DNA from: Thermoflexus hugenholtzii JAD2
Lineage (GTDB): Bacteria; Chloroflexota; Dehalococcoidia; SHYB01
Direction of reading: 5' to 3'
Assembly: GCA_945861815.1 (NCBI GenBank)
Contig: CAMAVV010000132.1
Span: 1 to 5,048 of the forward strand
Length of the DNA stretch: 5,048 bases
Shown piece after piece: positions 1-5,048 of the stretch (position 1 is its first letter; each line of letters starts with the position of its first letter). The notes under the pieces are model-generated. The model searched no databases, was not told the DNA's origin, and saw only the letters and a list, made by a program, of their open reading frames with translations. A program made the translations under genes and the position numbers.

Positions 1-2
1 CA

Positions 3-65
3 GATGCCAACGAATGGAGAGGCCAACGTAGGGCGAAGGAGAAGCTAAGTCAAGGTGCGCGCTAG
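3..65 (+). CDS. Possible C-terminal end of an upstream plus-strand gene (partial)
   Basis: Reading from base 3, an open frame gives about 20 residues (starting D-A-N-E-W-R-G-Q and ending Q-G-A-R) and stops at TAG 63-65. That stop shares the four-base palindrome CTAG (62-65) with the uppP stop on the other strand, a compact arrangement for convergent genes. The peptide is charged and too short to assign to any family. Another plus frame ends at TAA 46-48, and the minus strand has a possible TTG start, so the frame choice is uncertain. Sequence left of the window would settle it. Confidence 0.22.
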   Translation, partial: DANEWRGQRRAKEKLSQGAR

Positions 66-910
66 AGGGCGTTCATGGCTCCGGTGGCGAGCAAGAGCAG
101 AATGAGCAGGCCCAGGCCGATGCGATACCAGATAAAGACGTGCGTCGAATGACGCTGGAGGTAGCGCAGGAGGAAGGCGATAGCGAGAAAGCCTGAGATC
201 GCGGCGGCAGCTATCGAGACCAGCAACGCCAGTGTGGAAAGCGTGCTGGAGTCGAGGGCGTCAGGCAATTCGAAGAGCGCCGAGCCGGCGATGGCGAGGA
301 TGGAGAGCAGGAAAGAGAATCGCGCAGCCGCCTCGCGAGTTAGGCCTGCAAAGAGCCCGCCGGCAATGGTTGTGCCGGAGCGCGAGGAGCCTGGGATAAG
401 CGAAATGACCTGGGCAGCGCCGACGATGGCGGCATCTTGCCACCGCATCGAGTCGATGCCGCGCTTGCGCTGACTGATCGCCTCGGCGAACCAGAGGACG
501 ACCGCCAAGCCGATGAGCGTCGAGCCGATGACCCAAAGGTTCTTTGTGAAGTCGCCTTCGATAACGTTTCGCAGGGACAGGCCAAAGATGACGATGGGGA
601 TGGTGGCTAAGAGGATGAGCCAGCCGAGTCGCGCCTGCTGCCTGTCCTGCTCTGTCGCTGCGTCGCGCCGTGCCACGGTGGTGAGGAAGCCGCGGGTGAT
701 GCGCACGATGTCTGTGCGAAAGTAGGCTAGCACTGCCAGCAGGGTGCCAAGCTGGACGACTGCCAAGAAGGCTGTCCATTCTTTGGGCCTATCAGCGTCC
801 ACGACTCCCATAAGGCGGCCGACGATGGTCAGGTGCGCGGTGCTGCTGATGGGGAGAAATTCGCTGAGGCCTTGCACCAGGCCGAGGATGATTGCTTGCC
901 AGATAGCCAT
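62..910 (-). CDS. uppP: Undecaprenyl-diphosphatase (UppP/BacA family)
   Basis: This integral membrane enzyme dephosphorylates undecaprenyl diphosphate to the monophosphate, recycling the lipid carrier for peptidoglycan and other envelope polymers; members of the family confer bacitracin resistance. The 282-residue length is typical. Near the N-terminus is the family motif QGLSEFLPISSTAH (residues 13-26), with Glu17 and His26 matching E. coli Glu21 and His30. The first Glu of the E. coli E-x-x-x-E pair is Gln13 here, a substitution common in the family. The second signature, PGSSRSG (173-179), carries the essential Arg177. Hydrophobic segments lie at about 47-64, 97-113, 125-142, 197-213, 226-247 and 259-277, with a polar loop at 80-94. 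The ATG at 910 gives the usual family N-terminus, but no Shine-Dalgarno sequence precedes it. It is divergent from the recombinase gene. Confidence 0.96.
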   Translation of the reverse strand: MAIWQAIILGLVQGLSEFLPISSTAHLTIVGRLMGVVDADRPKEWTAFLAVVQLGTLLAVLAYFRTDIVRITRGFLTTVARRDAATEQDRQQARLGWLILLATIPIVIFGLSLRNVIEGDFTKNLWVIGSTLIGLAVVLWFAEAISQRKRGIDSMRWQDAAIVGAAQVISLIPGSSRSGTTIAGGLFAGLTREAAARFSFLLSILAIAGSALFELPDALDSSTLSTLALLVSIAAAAISGFLAIAFLLRYLQRHSTHVFIWYRIGLGLLILLLLATGAMNAL

Positions 911-934
911 ATGTGTAGGTTGGACGCTTCAGGT

Positions 935-940
935 ATTGTA
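935..940 (-). promoter_or_regulatory. Candidate -10 element for uppP
   Basis: On the minus strand this reads TACAAT, five of six matches to the sigma-70 -10 consensus. It lies 24 bases upstream of the uppP ATG, which would give a leader of roughly 18 nt. No good -35 hexamer sits 16-18 bases further upstream, so this is only a candidate. Confidence 0.3.
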
Positions 941-969
941 GCCGACGGCTTCTGAAGAAGTTGGCAGGA

Positions 970-1015
970 TTGACATAAGCAAAGATTCGACGAGAGCAGG
1001 ATTTAGTCCTAAACT
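970..1015 (+). promoter_or_regulatory. Candidate promoter region for the recombinase operon
   Basis: A perfect TTGACA -35 hexamer lies at 970-975, but the expected -10 position 16-18 bases downstream holds no TATAAT-like sequence. Weaker -10-like hexamers, TTTAGT (1002-1007) and TAAACT (1010-1015), occur closer to the ATG but at non-standard spacing (26 and 34 bases). TAAACT ends 9 bases before the ATG, so a start from it would give an almost leaderless mRNA. This would fit the missing Shine-Dalgarno sequence. The exact promoter is unresolved. Confidence 0.2.
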
Positions 1016-1024
1016 GATTTCATT

Positions 1025-2020
1025 ATGCCAGTTCCTTCGGCCTATGCCGAGCCGCTATATGCCTACGTGCGCCATTTGCGTGCCGAACGGGGCCTCTCGC
1101 CGCGCACGCTGGAGGCATATGAGTTCCACGTTCGCGTCTTCCTCGATTTCCTCACAGGGTTGAAGATCGAGGACCCTGCGGCAGTGGACCGCTCGATCCT
1201 CAGGAAGTACATCGCCTCCCTGGCGGCGCGCAACCTCGATAAGGCAGGCGTTGCCCTGCGCATAAGCTCCGTTCGCTCCTTCTTTCGCTTTCTGGCGCAG
1301 CAGGAGATCGTGCCGAGGCGCGGGCTATGGTCGAAGCGCTCAATAGAGGCGAAGTCCCTTTCGCCGAAGCCGGACCTGCGCCTGCCGTCCTTCCTCACGA
1401 AGCAGGAGATGAGGGCGATGCTCGAGACGCCGGACATCACTGATATGTTTGGCTCGCGCGACAAGGCGATCCTCGAACTGATCTACGCCGGGGGCCTGCG
1501 CGTCAGTGAGGTCGTGGGCCTGGACGTGAAGACCCTGGACCTGGGAAATAAAGAGGCGCGCGTCTGGGGCAAAGGAGCAAAGGAGCGCATCGTCCTGATG
1601 GGGCGGCCCGCCCAGGAGGCATTGGAGAGATATATAGCCGAGTTCCGGCCCCAGCTTCTATCCGGCAGGCCGAGGATAGATGCGCTATTCTTGAATAGGT
1701 ACGGTCGCCGCCTGACGCAGCGCTCGGTGCAGAATATCGTGAAGGAGTATGCGCTGAAGGCAGGCTTGGATGTGGAGCGCGTCCACACGCATACGCTGCG
1801 CCACAGCTTCGCGACGCACCTGCTGGATGGGGGCGCTGACTTGCGAGTCGTTCAGGAGTTGCTGGGCCACAGCAGCCCATCGACGACGCAGATCTACACG
1901 CACATCACGCAGGCGCGGGCGAAGGTGGTCTACGAAGCGGCGCACCCCATGGCGAAGCAAAGCGCGCAAAAGGCCCAGGACTGGGAGCCGGTGATGATGC
2001 CGGTCCGGCAGGAGGATTGA
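1025..2020 (+). CDS. xerC: Tyrosine site-specific recombinase, XerC/XerD type
   Basis: This cytoplasmic recombinase of the phage-integrase family most likely resolves chromosome dimers at a dif-like site. It has an N-terminal SAM-like core-binding domain (about residues 8-95) and a C-terminal catalytic domain (about 120-305). All six catalytic residues are visible: Arg159 (GLRVSE), Lys183 (GKGAKER), His256 and Arg259 (HTLRH), His282 (LLGHSS) and nucleophile Tyr291 (QIYTH). Spacings from Lys onward match E. coli XerD to within one residue. At 331 residues it is about 30 longer than E. coli XerC/D, partly from a tail after the usual HP-x-A motif. The ATG at 1025 is the first start after an in-frame TAA (1010-1012) and has no Shine-Dalgarno sequence. 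XerC versus XerD cannot be decided from sequence alone. No dif or att site was found nearby, and the housekeeping context argues against a mobile integrase. Confidence 0.92.
   Translation: MPVPSAYAEPLYAYVRHLRAERGLSPRTLEAYEFHVRVFLDFLTGLKIEDPAAVDRSILRKYIASLAARNLDKAGVALRISSVRSFFRFLAQQEIVPRRGLWSKRSIEAKSLSPKPDLRLPSFLTKQEMRAMLETPDITDMFGSRDKAILELIYAGGLRVSEVVGLDVKTLDLGNKEARVWGKGAKERIVLMGRPAQEALERYIAEFRPQLLSGRPRIDALFLNRYGRRLTQRSVQNIVKEYALKAGLDVERVHTHTLRHSFATHLLDGGADLRVVQELLGHSSPSTTQIYTHITQARAKVVYEAAHPMAKQSAQKAQDWEPVMMPVRQED
2010..2015 (+). promoter_or_regulatory. Shine-Dalgarno site for aroQ inside the recombinase gene
   Basis: A perfect AGGAGG lies six bases upstream of the aroQ GTG, within the last codons of the recombinase gene. 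It supports the GTG at 2022 as the true start and suggests that translation of aroQ is coupled to that of the upstream gene. Confidence 0.85.
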
Positions 2021-2021
2021 C

Positions 2022-2462
2022 GTGAAATATCTGGTGATTCAAGGCCCGAATCTGAACTGGCTCGGCAAGCGGGACCCGAAGCTCTACGGGAAGATGTCCC
2101 TTGGCGACATTCATAAGGAGATGGCAAAGCGCGCAAAGGAACTGGGCGTTGAGATTGTCACTTTTCAGTCGAACCATGAAGGGGCAATCGTCGACTTCAT
2201 CCAAAAGAACGGCCCTTCGGCGGCGGGCGTTATCATCAACCCTGGCGCATACCTCGCCACGGGCTACGCCATCCTCGATGCTCTCCTTGACCAGGGCAAG
2301 CCTATCGCTGAGGTGCACCTTTCCAACGTCCACGCCCGCGACGAGTGGCGGCGGAAGTCGGTTATCGCGCCTATCGCTAAGGGTGTCATCGTCGGCTTCG
2401 GCTGGCGCGGCTACATCAAGGCGCTGGAGCTTTTGGTAGCAGAGGCGCAACAGAAGGGCTAG
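2022..2462 (+). CDS. aroQ: Type II 3-dehydroquinate dehydratase
   Basis: The enzyme converts 3-dehydroquinate to 3-dehydroshikimate, the third step of the shikimate pathway to aromatic amino acids, normally as a cytoplasmic dodecamer. At 146 residues the length is normal. It opens with the family signature GPNLN (8-12). By constant offset of two from the M. tuberculosis enzyme, the catalytic Arg17, Tyr22 and His99 are present, as are Asn73, Asp86, Glu97, Arg106 and Arg110. The QSNHEG motif is at 49-54 and HLSNVHAR at 99-106. Unusually, the substrate-binding His of the Y-T-H-T-S motif (M. tuberculosis His81) is Ala79, in the context YLATGY. The gene starts with GTG one base after the recombinase stop and has a perfect Shine-Dalgarno sequence. 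The fold assignment is firm; kinetics or specificity may differ from the standard enzyme. Confidence 0.95.
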   Translation: MKYLVIQGPNLNWLGKRDPKLYGKMSLGDIHKEMAKRAKELGVEIVTFQSNHEGAIVDFIQKNGPSAAGVIINPGAYLATGYAILDALLDQGKPIAEVHLSNVHARDEWRRKSVIAPIAKGVIVGFGWRGYIKALELLVAEAQQKG

Positions 2463-2520
2463 AATATCCTTCGCGCCACGTCCATAGTTTTCCAGGCGCT
2501 CTAGAATCGGAGTTACTCCT
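2463..2520 (+). promoter_or_regulatory. Spacer upstream of the peptidase gene, with Shine-Dalgarno inside a dyad
   Basis: The 58-base spacer ends with GGAG (2509-2512), eight bases before the ATG, which is a plausible ribosome binding site. That site is one arm of a perfect dyad, GGAGT-T-ACTCC (2509-2519). A TAGAAT hexamer at 2502-2507 resembles a -10 element, but no matching -35 is seen and it lies very near the start codon. The spacer shares an ordered set of short matches with the spacer upstream of xseA. Confidence 0.45.
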
Positions 2521-3609
2521 ATGAACCTTCGTGTGAAGAAGTTGCGCGAGCGGCTGGCGAAAGAGGGCTACGACGCCATCTTTGTCTCGACCCCGGAGAA
2601 CCGCCGCTACCTCTCCGGCTTCACCGGCAGCGCTGGCTATCTCGTCATCTCCCAAGAGGCCGCCATCATCGCCACGGACTTTCGCTACTACGAGCAGGTT
2701 GGCCGCCAGTGCCCTGACTTCGAGCTGTGCAAGCTCACAGGCGACTTGCAAAGCTGGCTTCCGGAGACGCTGACGAGGCTCAAGGTCAAGAGCCTTGTCT
2801 TTGAAGCGCAGAACGTAAGCTTTGCCTTTCACCTGTTGCTCAAAGCGGCCCTCGCCAAGATGAAGCCTGCCGCGCGCCCAAAGCTTCTTGCGACCAACGA
2901 TTTTGTCGAAGCGCTGCGCATATATAAGGATGGAGAAGAGGCGGTTACCCTTAGGCGCGCAGTGGCGATTGCCGACCAGGCATTCCTCACCGTTGCGCCA
3001 ACGATCAAGCCAGGGGACACAGAGGCTGCCGTCGCATGGCGTATCGAGATGTCGATGAAGGAACAGGGCGCAGACGGACCTTCATTCGACACGATCGTGG
3101 CCGCCGGGCCGAACTCGGCGCTGCCGCATCACCGCCCCAGCGAGAAGCGCATCGAACGGCACGAGCCTATCGTCCTCGACTTCGGCGCGCGCCTCCACGG
3201 CTATTGCAGCGACATCACGCGCACCGTCTTCCTTGGCGGGCCAGATGCGACGTTTCGAAAGGTCTACGACTATGTCCTCGCTGCTCAGGAGACGGCCATC
3301 GTTGCCGCGCAAGCCGGGATGACCGGGCACGACGTGGATAAGCTGGCACGAGATGTTATCGAGAAGGCGGGCTACGGCGACAAGTTCGGCCACGGCACGG
3401 GCCACGGCGTCGGCCTGCTTATCCACGAGAACCCGCGCGTCTCTCGCAACGCGACGAACGAGCTGAAGGACGGCATGTTCTACACGGTGGAGCCGGGCAT
3501 CTACCTGCCGGGCCTCGGCGGCGTGCGTATAGAGAACATCGTCACCCTGGAGAAGGGCAAGCCGGTGAACCTGACGCGCGCGCCGAAGAAAGAGATGCAG
3601 AAGCTCTAG
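2521..3609 (+). CDS. Xaa-Pro peptidase, M24B family (PepQ/PepP-like)
   Basis: This is a cytoplasmic dinuclear metallopeptidase that cleaves Xaa-Pro bonds in dipeptides or at peptide N-termini. The N-terminal creatinase-like domain spans about residues 1-130 and includes NRRYLSGFTGSAG (27-39). The C-terminal pita-bread catalytic domain spans about 140-355. The five metal ligands are present: Asp220 (VLDFG), Asp231 (CSDITRT), His295 (GHGVGL), Glu324 (VEPGIY) and Glu338 (VRIEN). His203 and His302 match further conserved active-site histidines, and spacing agrees with Pyrococcus furiosus prolidase. The 362-residue length is usual for the short form often found beside aroQ. The ATG start gives the normal family N-terminus. 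Dipeptidase versus aminopeptidase P activity cannot be decided here, so no symbol is given. Confidence 0.93.
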   Translation: MNLRVKKLRERLAKEGYDAIFVSTPENRRYLSGFTGSAGYLVISQEAAIIATDFRYYEQVGRQCPDFELCKLTGDLQSWLPETLTRLKVKSLVFEAQNVSFAFHLLLKAALAKMKPAARPKLLATNDFVEALRIYKDGEEAVTLRRAVAIADQAFLTVAPTIKPGDTEAAVAWRIEMSMKEQGADGPSFDTIVAAGPNSALPHHRPSEKRIERHEPIVLDFGARLHGYCSDITRTVFLGGPDATFRKVYDYVLAAQETAIVAAQAGMTGHDVDKLARDVIEKAGYGDKFGHGTGHGVGLLIHENPRVSRNATNELKDGMFYTVEPGIYLPGLGGVRIENIVTLEKGKPVNLTRAPKKEMQKL

Positions 3610-3667
3610 TCGGCGAGTTGTCTCGGCGTGTAAGATAGCGGCACCAGGCGGAACCTAGGATCGTATC
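3610..3667 (+). promoter_or_regulatory. Spacer upstream of xseA with ribosome binding site
   Basis: AGGA at 3657-3660 lies seven bases before the TTG and is the likely Shine-Dalgarno sequence. It overlaps an in-frame TAG (3656-3658), which rules out any earlier start for xseA. The overlapping TAGGAT (3656-3661) is also -10-like, and from it a transcript would begin almost at the TTG, but no -35 is convincing. Read-through from the upstream peptidase gene is the simpler explanation for expression. Confidence 0.5.
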
Positions 3668-4936
3668 TTGTCCATCTACAAAGTCTCCCAAGTCGCGAAG
3701 TACGTTAAAGAATACGTCGAGCGCGACCGCTTCCTTGCCGACCTCTATATCAGCGGAGAAGTCTCCAACCTCTCCAAGTCGGCGTTGGGTCACTACTACT
3801 TCACGCTGAAAGACGGCGACGCCCAGATACGCTGCGTCATGTTCAAGCCGGCCATCGGGGCTGAGGCGCTCACCCATGGCGCAGCCGTCGTCGCACACGG
3901 GCGCGTCTCCTTCTACCAGCAGCGCGGCGACTTGCAGTTCTACGCCGACCTTGTGCAGCCTGAGGGCGTCGGCGAGCTGCACATGGAGTTCCTGCGGCTG
4001 AAGGCCAAGCTGGAGGAAGAGGGACTCTTTGATGCGACGCGCAAGCGCTCGCTGCCGGCCTTCCCCAAGCGCATCGCCGTCATCACCTCGCGCACAGGCG
4101 CTGTCTGGCACGATATCCAAAAGATCATCGGCAGGCGCTACCCCTTGGTGGAGCTTGTCCTTATTCACTCTGCCGTCCAGGGCGACCAGGCCCCCGGCGA
4201 CATCGTCGCGGCGTTCAAGGCCGTCAAGCGCATGCCTGGGTTCGACGTTGTCATCCTGGCGCGTGGCGGCGGCTCCATGGAAGAGTTATGGGCCTTCAAC
4301 GACGAGAAGGTTGCGCGCGCGATACACGCCTGCAAAGTGCCCGTCGTCAGCGCGGTGGGCCACGAGACAGACTTCACTATCGCCGACTACGTCGCCGACC
4401 TGCGCGCGCCGACGCCATCCGCCGCCGCCGAGATCGTCGTCCCGGACAGGCGCGAGCTGAAGGAGCGAGTCCGCAACTTCGAGGAGATCCTCTATGAGGC
4501 GCTGGCAGCGCAGATCCAAGGGGCGCGGGACGGGGTTCGGAATATGGAGCTCCGGCTGACGCGCCTTGCGCCGGACGTGGCTGCGCGCCGCCAGCGTGTG
4601 GATGAGATGACGCGGGCTGCTGCCGCCGTGATGCGCCGTGAGTTTTCCCTGTGGCGCGAGCAGATCAAGGGCAAGGTCACCCAGCTAAGCGCGCTGCACC
4701 CCGGGAATACGCTGAGCCGGGGCTATGCCCTTGTTGAGCAGGCCGCCGATGGCAGCCTTGTGACCAAGACGGCCCAGGTGAGGCCGGGCGACGCCCTCTA
4801 CGTGCAGGTCACGGACGGGAAGTTTGCGACGCAGGTGGCGGGGAATGGCGCGAAGCCGCCTCCCCAGGCGATAAGGCGCGGCAAGAAGGTCAAGCCGGAC
4901 GAGGATATCGTGAGTCAGCAGAGGATGATGTTGTAG
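3668..4936 (+). CDS. xseA: Exodeoxyribonuclease VII large subunit
   Basis: This is the catalytic subunit of ExoVII, which with several XseB small subunits degrades single-stranded DNA from both ends in repair and recombination. An N-terminal OB fold (about residues 1-100) is followed by the catalytic domain (about 120-340). The proposed active-site residues of E. coli XseA, Asp155, Arg205, His238 and Asp241, are present at a constant offset of six: Asp149, Arg199 (LARGGGS), His232 and Asp235 (VGHETDF). The PTPSAAAE motif is at 248-255. A long, probably coiled-coil helical stretch occupies about 260-340, and the LSRGYA segment (349-354) leads a final beta-rich region. The last 30 or so residues form a basic, proline-containing tail. 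The TTG start is forced by an in-frame stop 12 bases upstream, and any later Met would remove part of the OB fold. No xseB follows. Confidence 0.96.
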   Translation: MSIYKVSQVAKYVKEYVERDRFLADLYISGEVSNLSKSALGHYYFTLKDGDAQIRCVMFKPAIGAEALTHGAAVVAHGRVSFYQQRGDLQFYADLVQPEGVGELHMEFLRLKAKLEEEGLFDATRKRSLPAFPKRIAVITSRTGAVWHDIQKIIGRRYPLVELVLIHSAVQGDQAPGDIVAAFKAVKRMPGFDVVILARGGGSMEELWAFNDEKVARAIHACKVPVVSAVGHETDFTIADYVADLRAPTPSAAAEIVVPDRRELKERVRNFEEILYEALAAQIQGARDGVRNMELRLTRLAPDVAARRQRVDEMTRAAAAVMRREFSLWREQIKGKVTQLSALHPGNTLSRGYALVEQAADGSLVTKTAQVRPGDALYVQVTDGKFATQVAGNGAKPPPQAIRRGKKVKPDEDIVSQQRMML

Positions 4937-4959
4937 GACAGGCTCACAGCAGAAATGGA

Positions 4960-4990
4960 AAAGGCCCCCGGCATTATGCCGGGGGCCTTT
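4960..4990. terminator. Intrinsic terminator, probably bidirectional
   Basis: A perfect 14-base inverted repeat (arms AAAGGCCCCCGGCA and its complement) flanks a three-base loop TTA at 4974-4976. The plus strand continues with a T-rich run (TTTCTTTC), and the minus strand runs through TTTT into T-poorer sequence. The stem starts 23 bases after the xseA stop. An A-rich left arm and T-rich right arm make it able to stop transcription from either side, as expected between convergent genes. Confidence 0.93.
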
Positions 4991-5011
4991 CTTTCAAGAG
5001 GGCCTATTCCG

Positions 5012-5048
5012 CTACTTATTCAGCCAAACACCTTCGAACTTGTGGGCT
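5012..5048 (-). CDS. Possible C-terminal end of a convergent minus-strand gene (partial)
   Basis: On the minus strand a frame entering from the window edge encodes A-H-K-F-E-G-V-W-L-N-K and stops at TAG (5012-5014). The stop lies 21 bases from the terminator, mirroring the 23-base gap on the xseA side, which fits a convergent gene sharing it. The two other minus frames also stop nearby (TAA at 5016-5018 and TGA at 5020-5022), so the frame is not certain. The peptide is too short to identify. An aromatic-rich ending of this kind occurs in some extracellular solute-binding proteins, but that is only a guess. Confidence 0.3.
   Translation of the reverse strand, partial: AHKFEGVWLNK

Larger units (their letters stand above)
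911..1024. other. Divergent intergenic region between uppP and the recombinase gene
   Basis: These 114 bases separate two divergent genes and so should hold promoters for both. Neither start codon has a purine-rich Shine-Dalgarno sequence. Several short dyads are visible: AGCCG-A-CGGCT at 940-950, CTTC-T-GAAG at 949-957 and TTTAG-TC-CTAAA at 1002-1013. The last lies just upstream of the recombinase ATG, where a repressor could bind, but with five-base arms it may be chance. No ORF or RNA gene is apparent. Confidence 0.6.

Noticed and set aside
1..61. A possible TTG start of a minus-strand gene downstream of uppP
   Set aside because: There is no Shine-Dalgarno sequence, only about nine codons are visible, and the compact CTAG stop overlap favours a plus-strand gene ending here. 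The evidence is too thin to call.
261..779. A 172-codon minus-strand frame inside uppP
   Set aside because: It is a shifted frame of uppP, rich in His, Arg and Ala as expected from frame-shifted reading of a GC-rich gene. The true uppP frame is intact, so it does not signal a frameshift.
1025..2020. The tyrosine recombinase as an integrase of a mobile element or integron
   Set aside because: There are no tRNA genes, att-like direct repeats, cassette arrays or phage genes nearby. The protein matches XerC/XerD in domain layout and catalytic spacing, and the neighbours are core metabolic and repair genes.
1905..2450. A 181-codon minus-strand open frame covering aroQ and the end of the recombinase gene
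   Set aside because: It spans two firmly identified plus-strand genes and their junction and shows no domain features. It is a GC-bias shadow.
2463..2520. TAGAAT at 2502-2507 as a standard promoter for the peptidase gene
   Set aside because: No -35 hexamer is found at 16-18 bases upstream, and a transcript from it would start downstream of the Shine-Dalgarno sequence. Kept only as part of the shared-block observation.
3542..4168. A 208-codon open frame on the minus strand inside xseA
   Set aside because: It is antisense to a well-conserved xseA reading frame with all active-site residues, and its peptide has no recognisable family motif. Long antisense frames are expected in GC-rich genes.
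13..5048. CRISPR arrays, tRNA or rRNA genes, riboswitches and insertion sequences
   Set aside because: I looked for regularly spaced repeats, clover-leaf patterns, long inverted terminal repeats and transposase motifs and saw none. Nearly all of the window is accounted for by five firm genes.

Overview
This window looks like an ordinary stretch of bacterial chromosome with dense housekeeping genes. GC content is high (about 60% by eye), start codons are mixed (ATG, GTG, TTG), intergenic gaps are short, and no mobile element, CRISPR array or RNA gene is visible. The aroQ / Xaa-Pro peptidase / xseA neighbourhood resembles a conserved cluster known from Firmicutes and Chloroflexota. I lean weakly towards Chloroflexota (a Dehalococcoidia-like lineage), but nothing here proves the taxon.

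Layout, left to right. Positions 1-65 may hold the last codons of a plus-strand gene. An undecaprenyl-diphosphatase (uppP) lies on the minus strand at 62-910. A 114 bp divergent intergenic region (911-1024) should hold promoters for both sides. Four plus-strand genes follow: a XerC/XerD-type tyrosine recombinase (1025-2020), type II 3-dehydroquinate dehydratase aroQ (2022-2462, one base after the recombinase stop), an M24-family Xaa-Pro peptidase (2521-3609), and xseA, the large subunit of exodeoxyribonuclease VII (3668-4936, TTG start). The run ends at a strong, nearly symmetric hairpin terminator (4960-4990). Beyond it the window edge probably catches the C-terminus of a convergent minus-strand gene.

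The four plus-strand genes serve unrelated functions: chromosome dimer resolution or site-specific recombination, the shikimate pathway, peptide turnover, and DNA repair. They are best read as a housekeeping operon, not a dedicated system. All the enzymes keep their catalytic residues when aligned by spacing to characterised relatives, with one notable exception. AroQ keeps its catalytic Tyr, Arg and His but has Ala in place of the substrate-binding His of the usual Y-T-H-T-S motif.

Other points worth a second look are a block of similar sequence in the two 58 bp spacers upstream of the peptidase and xseA, the absence of efp and xseB from their common positions, and the lack of Shine-Dalgarno sequences for uppP and xerC. 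I found no convincing novel multi-gene system.
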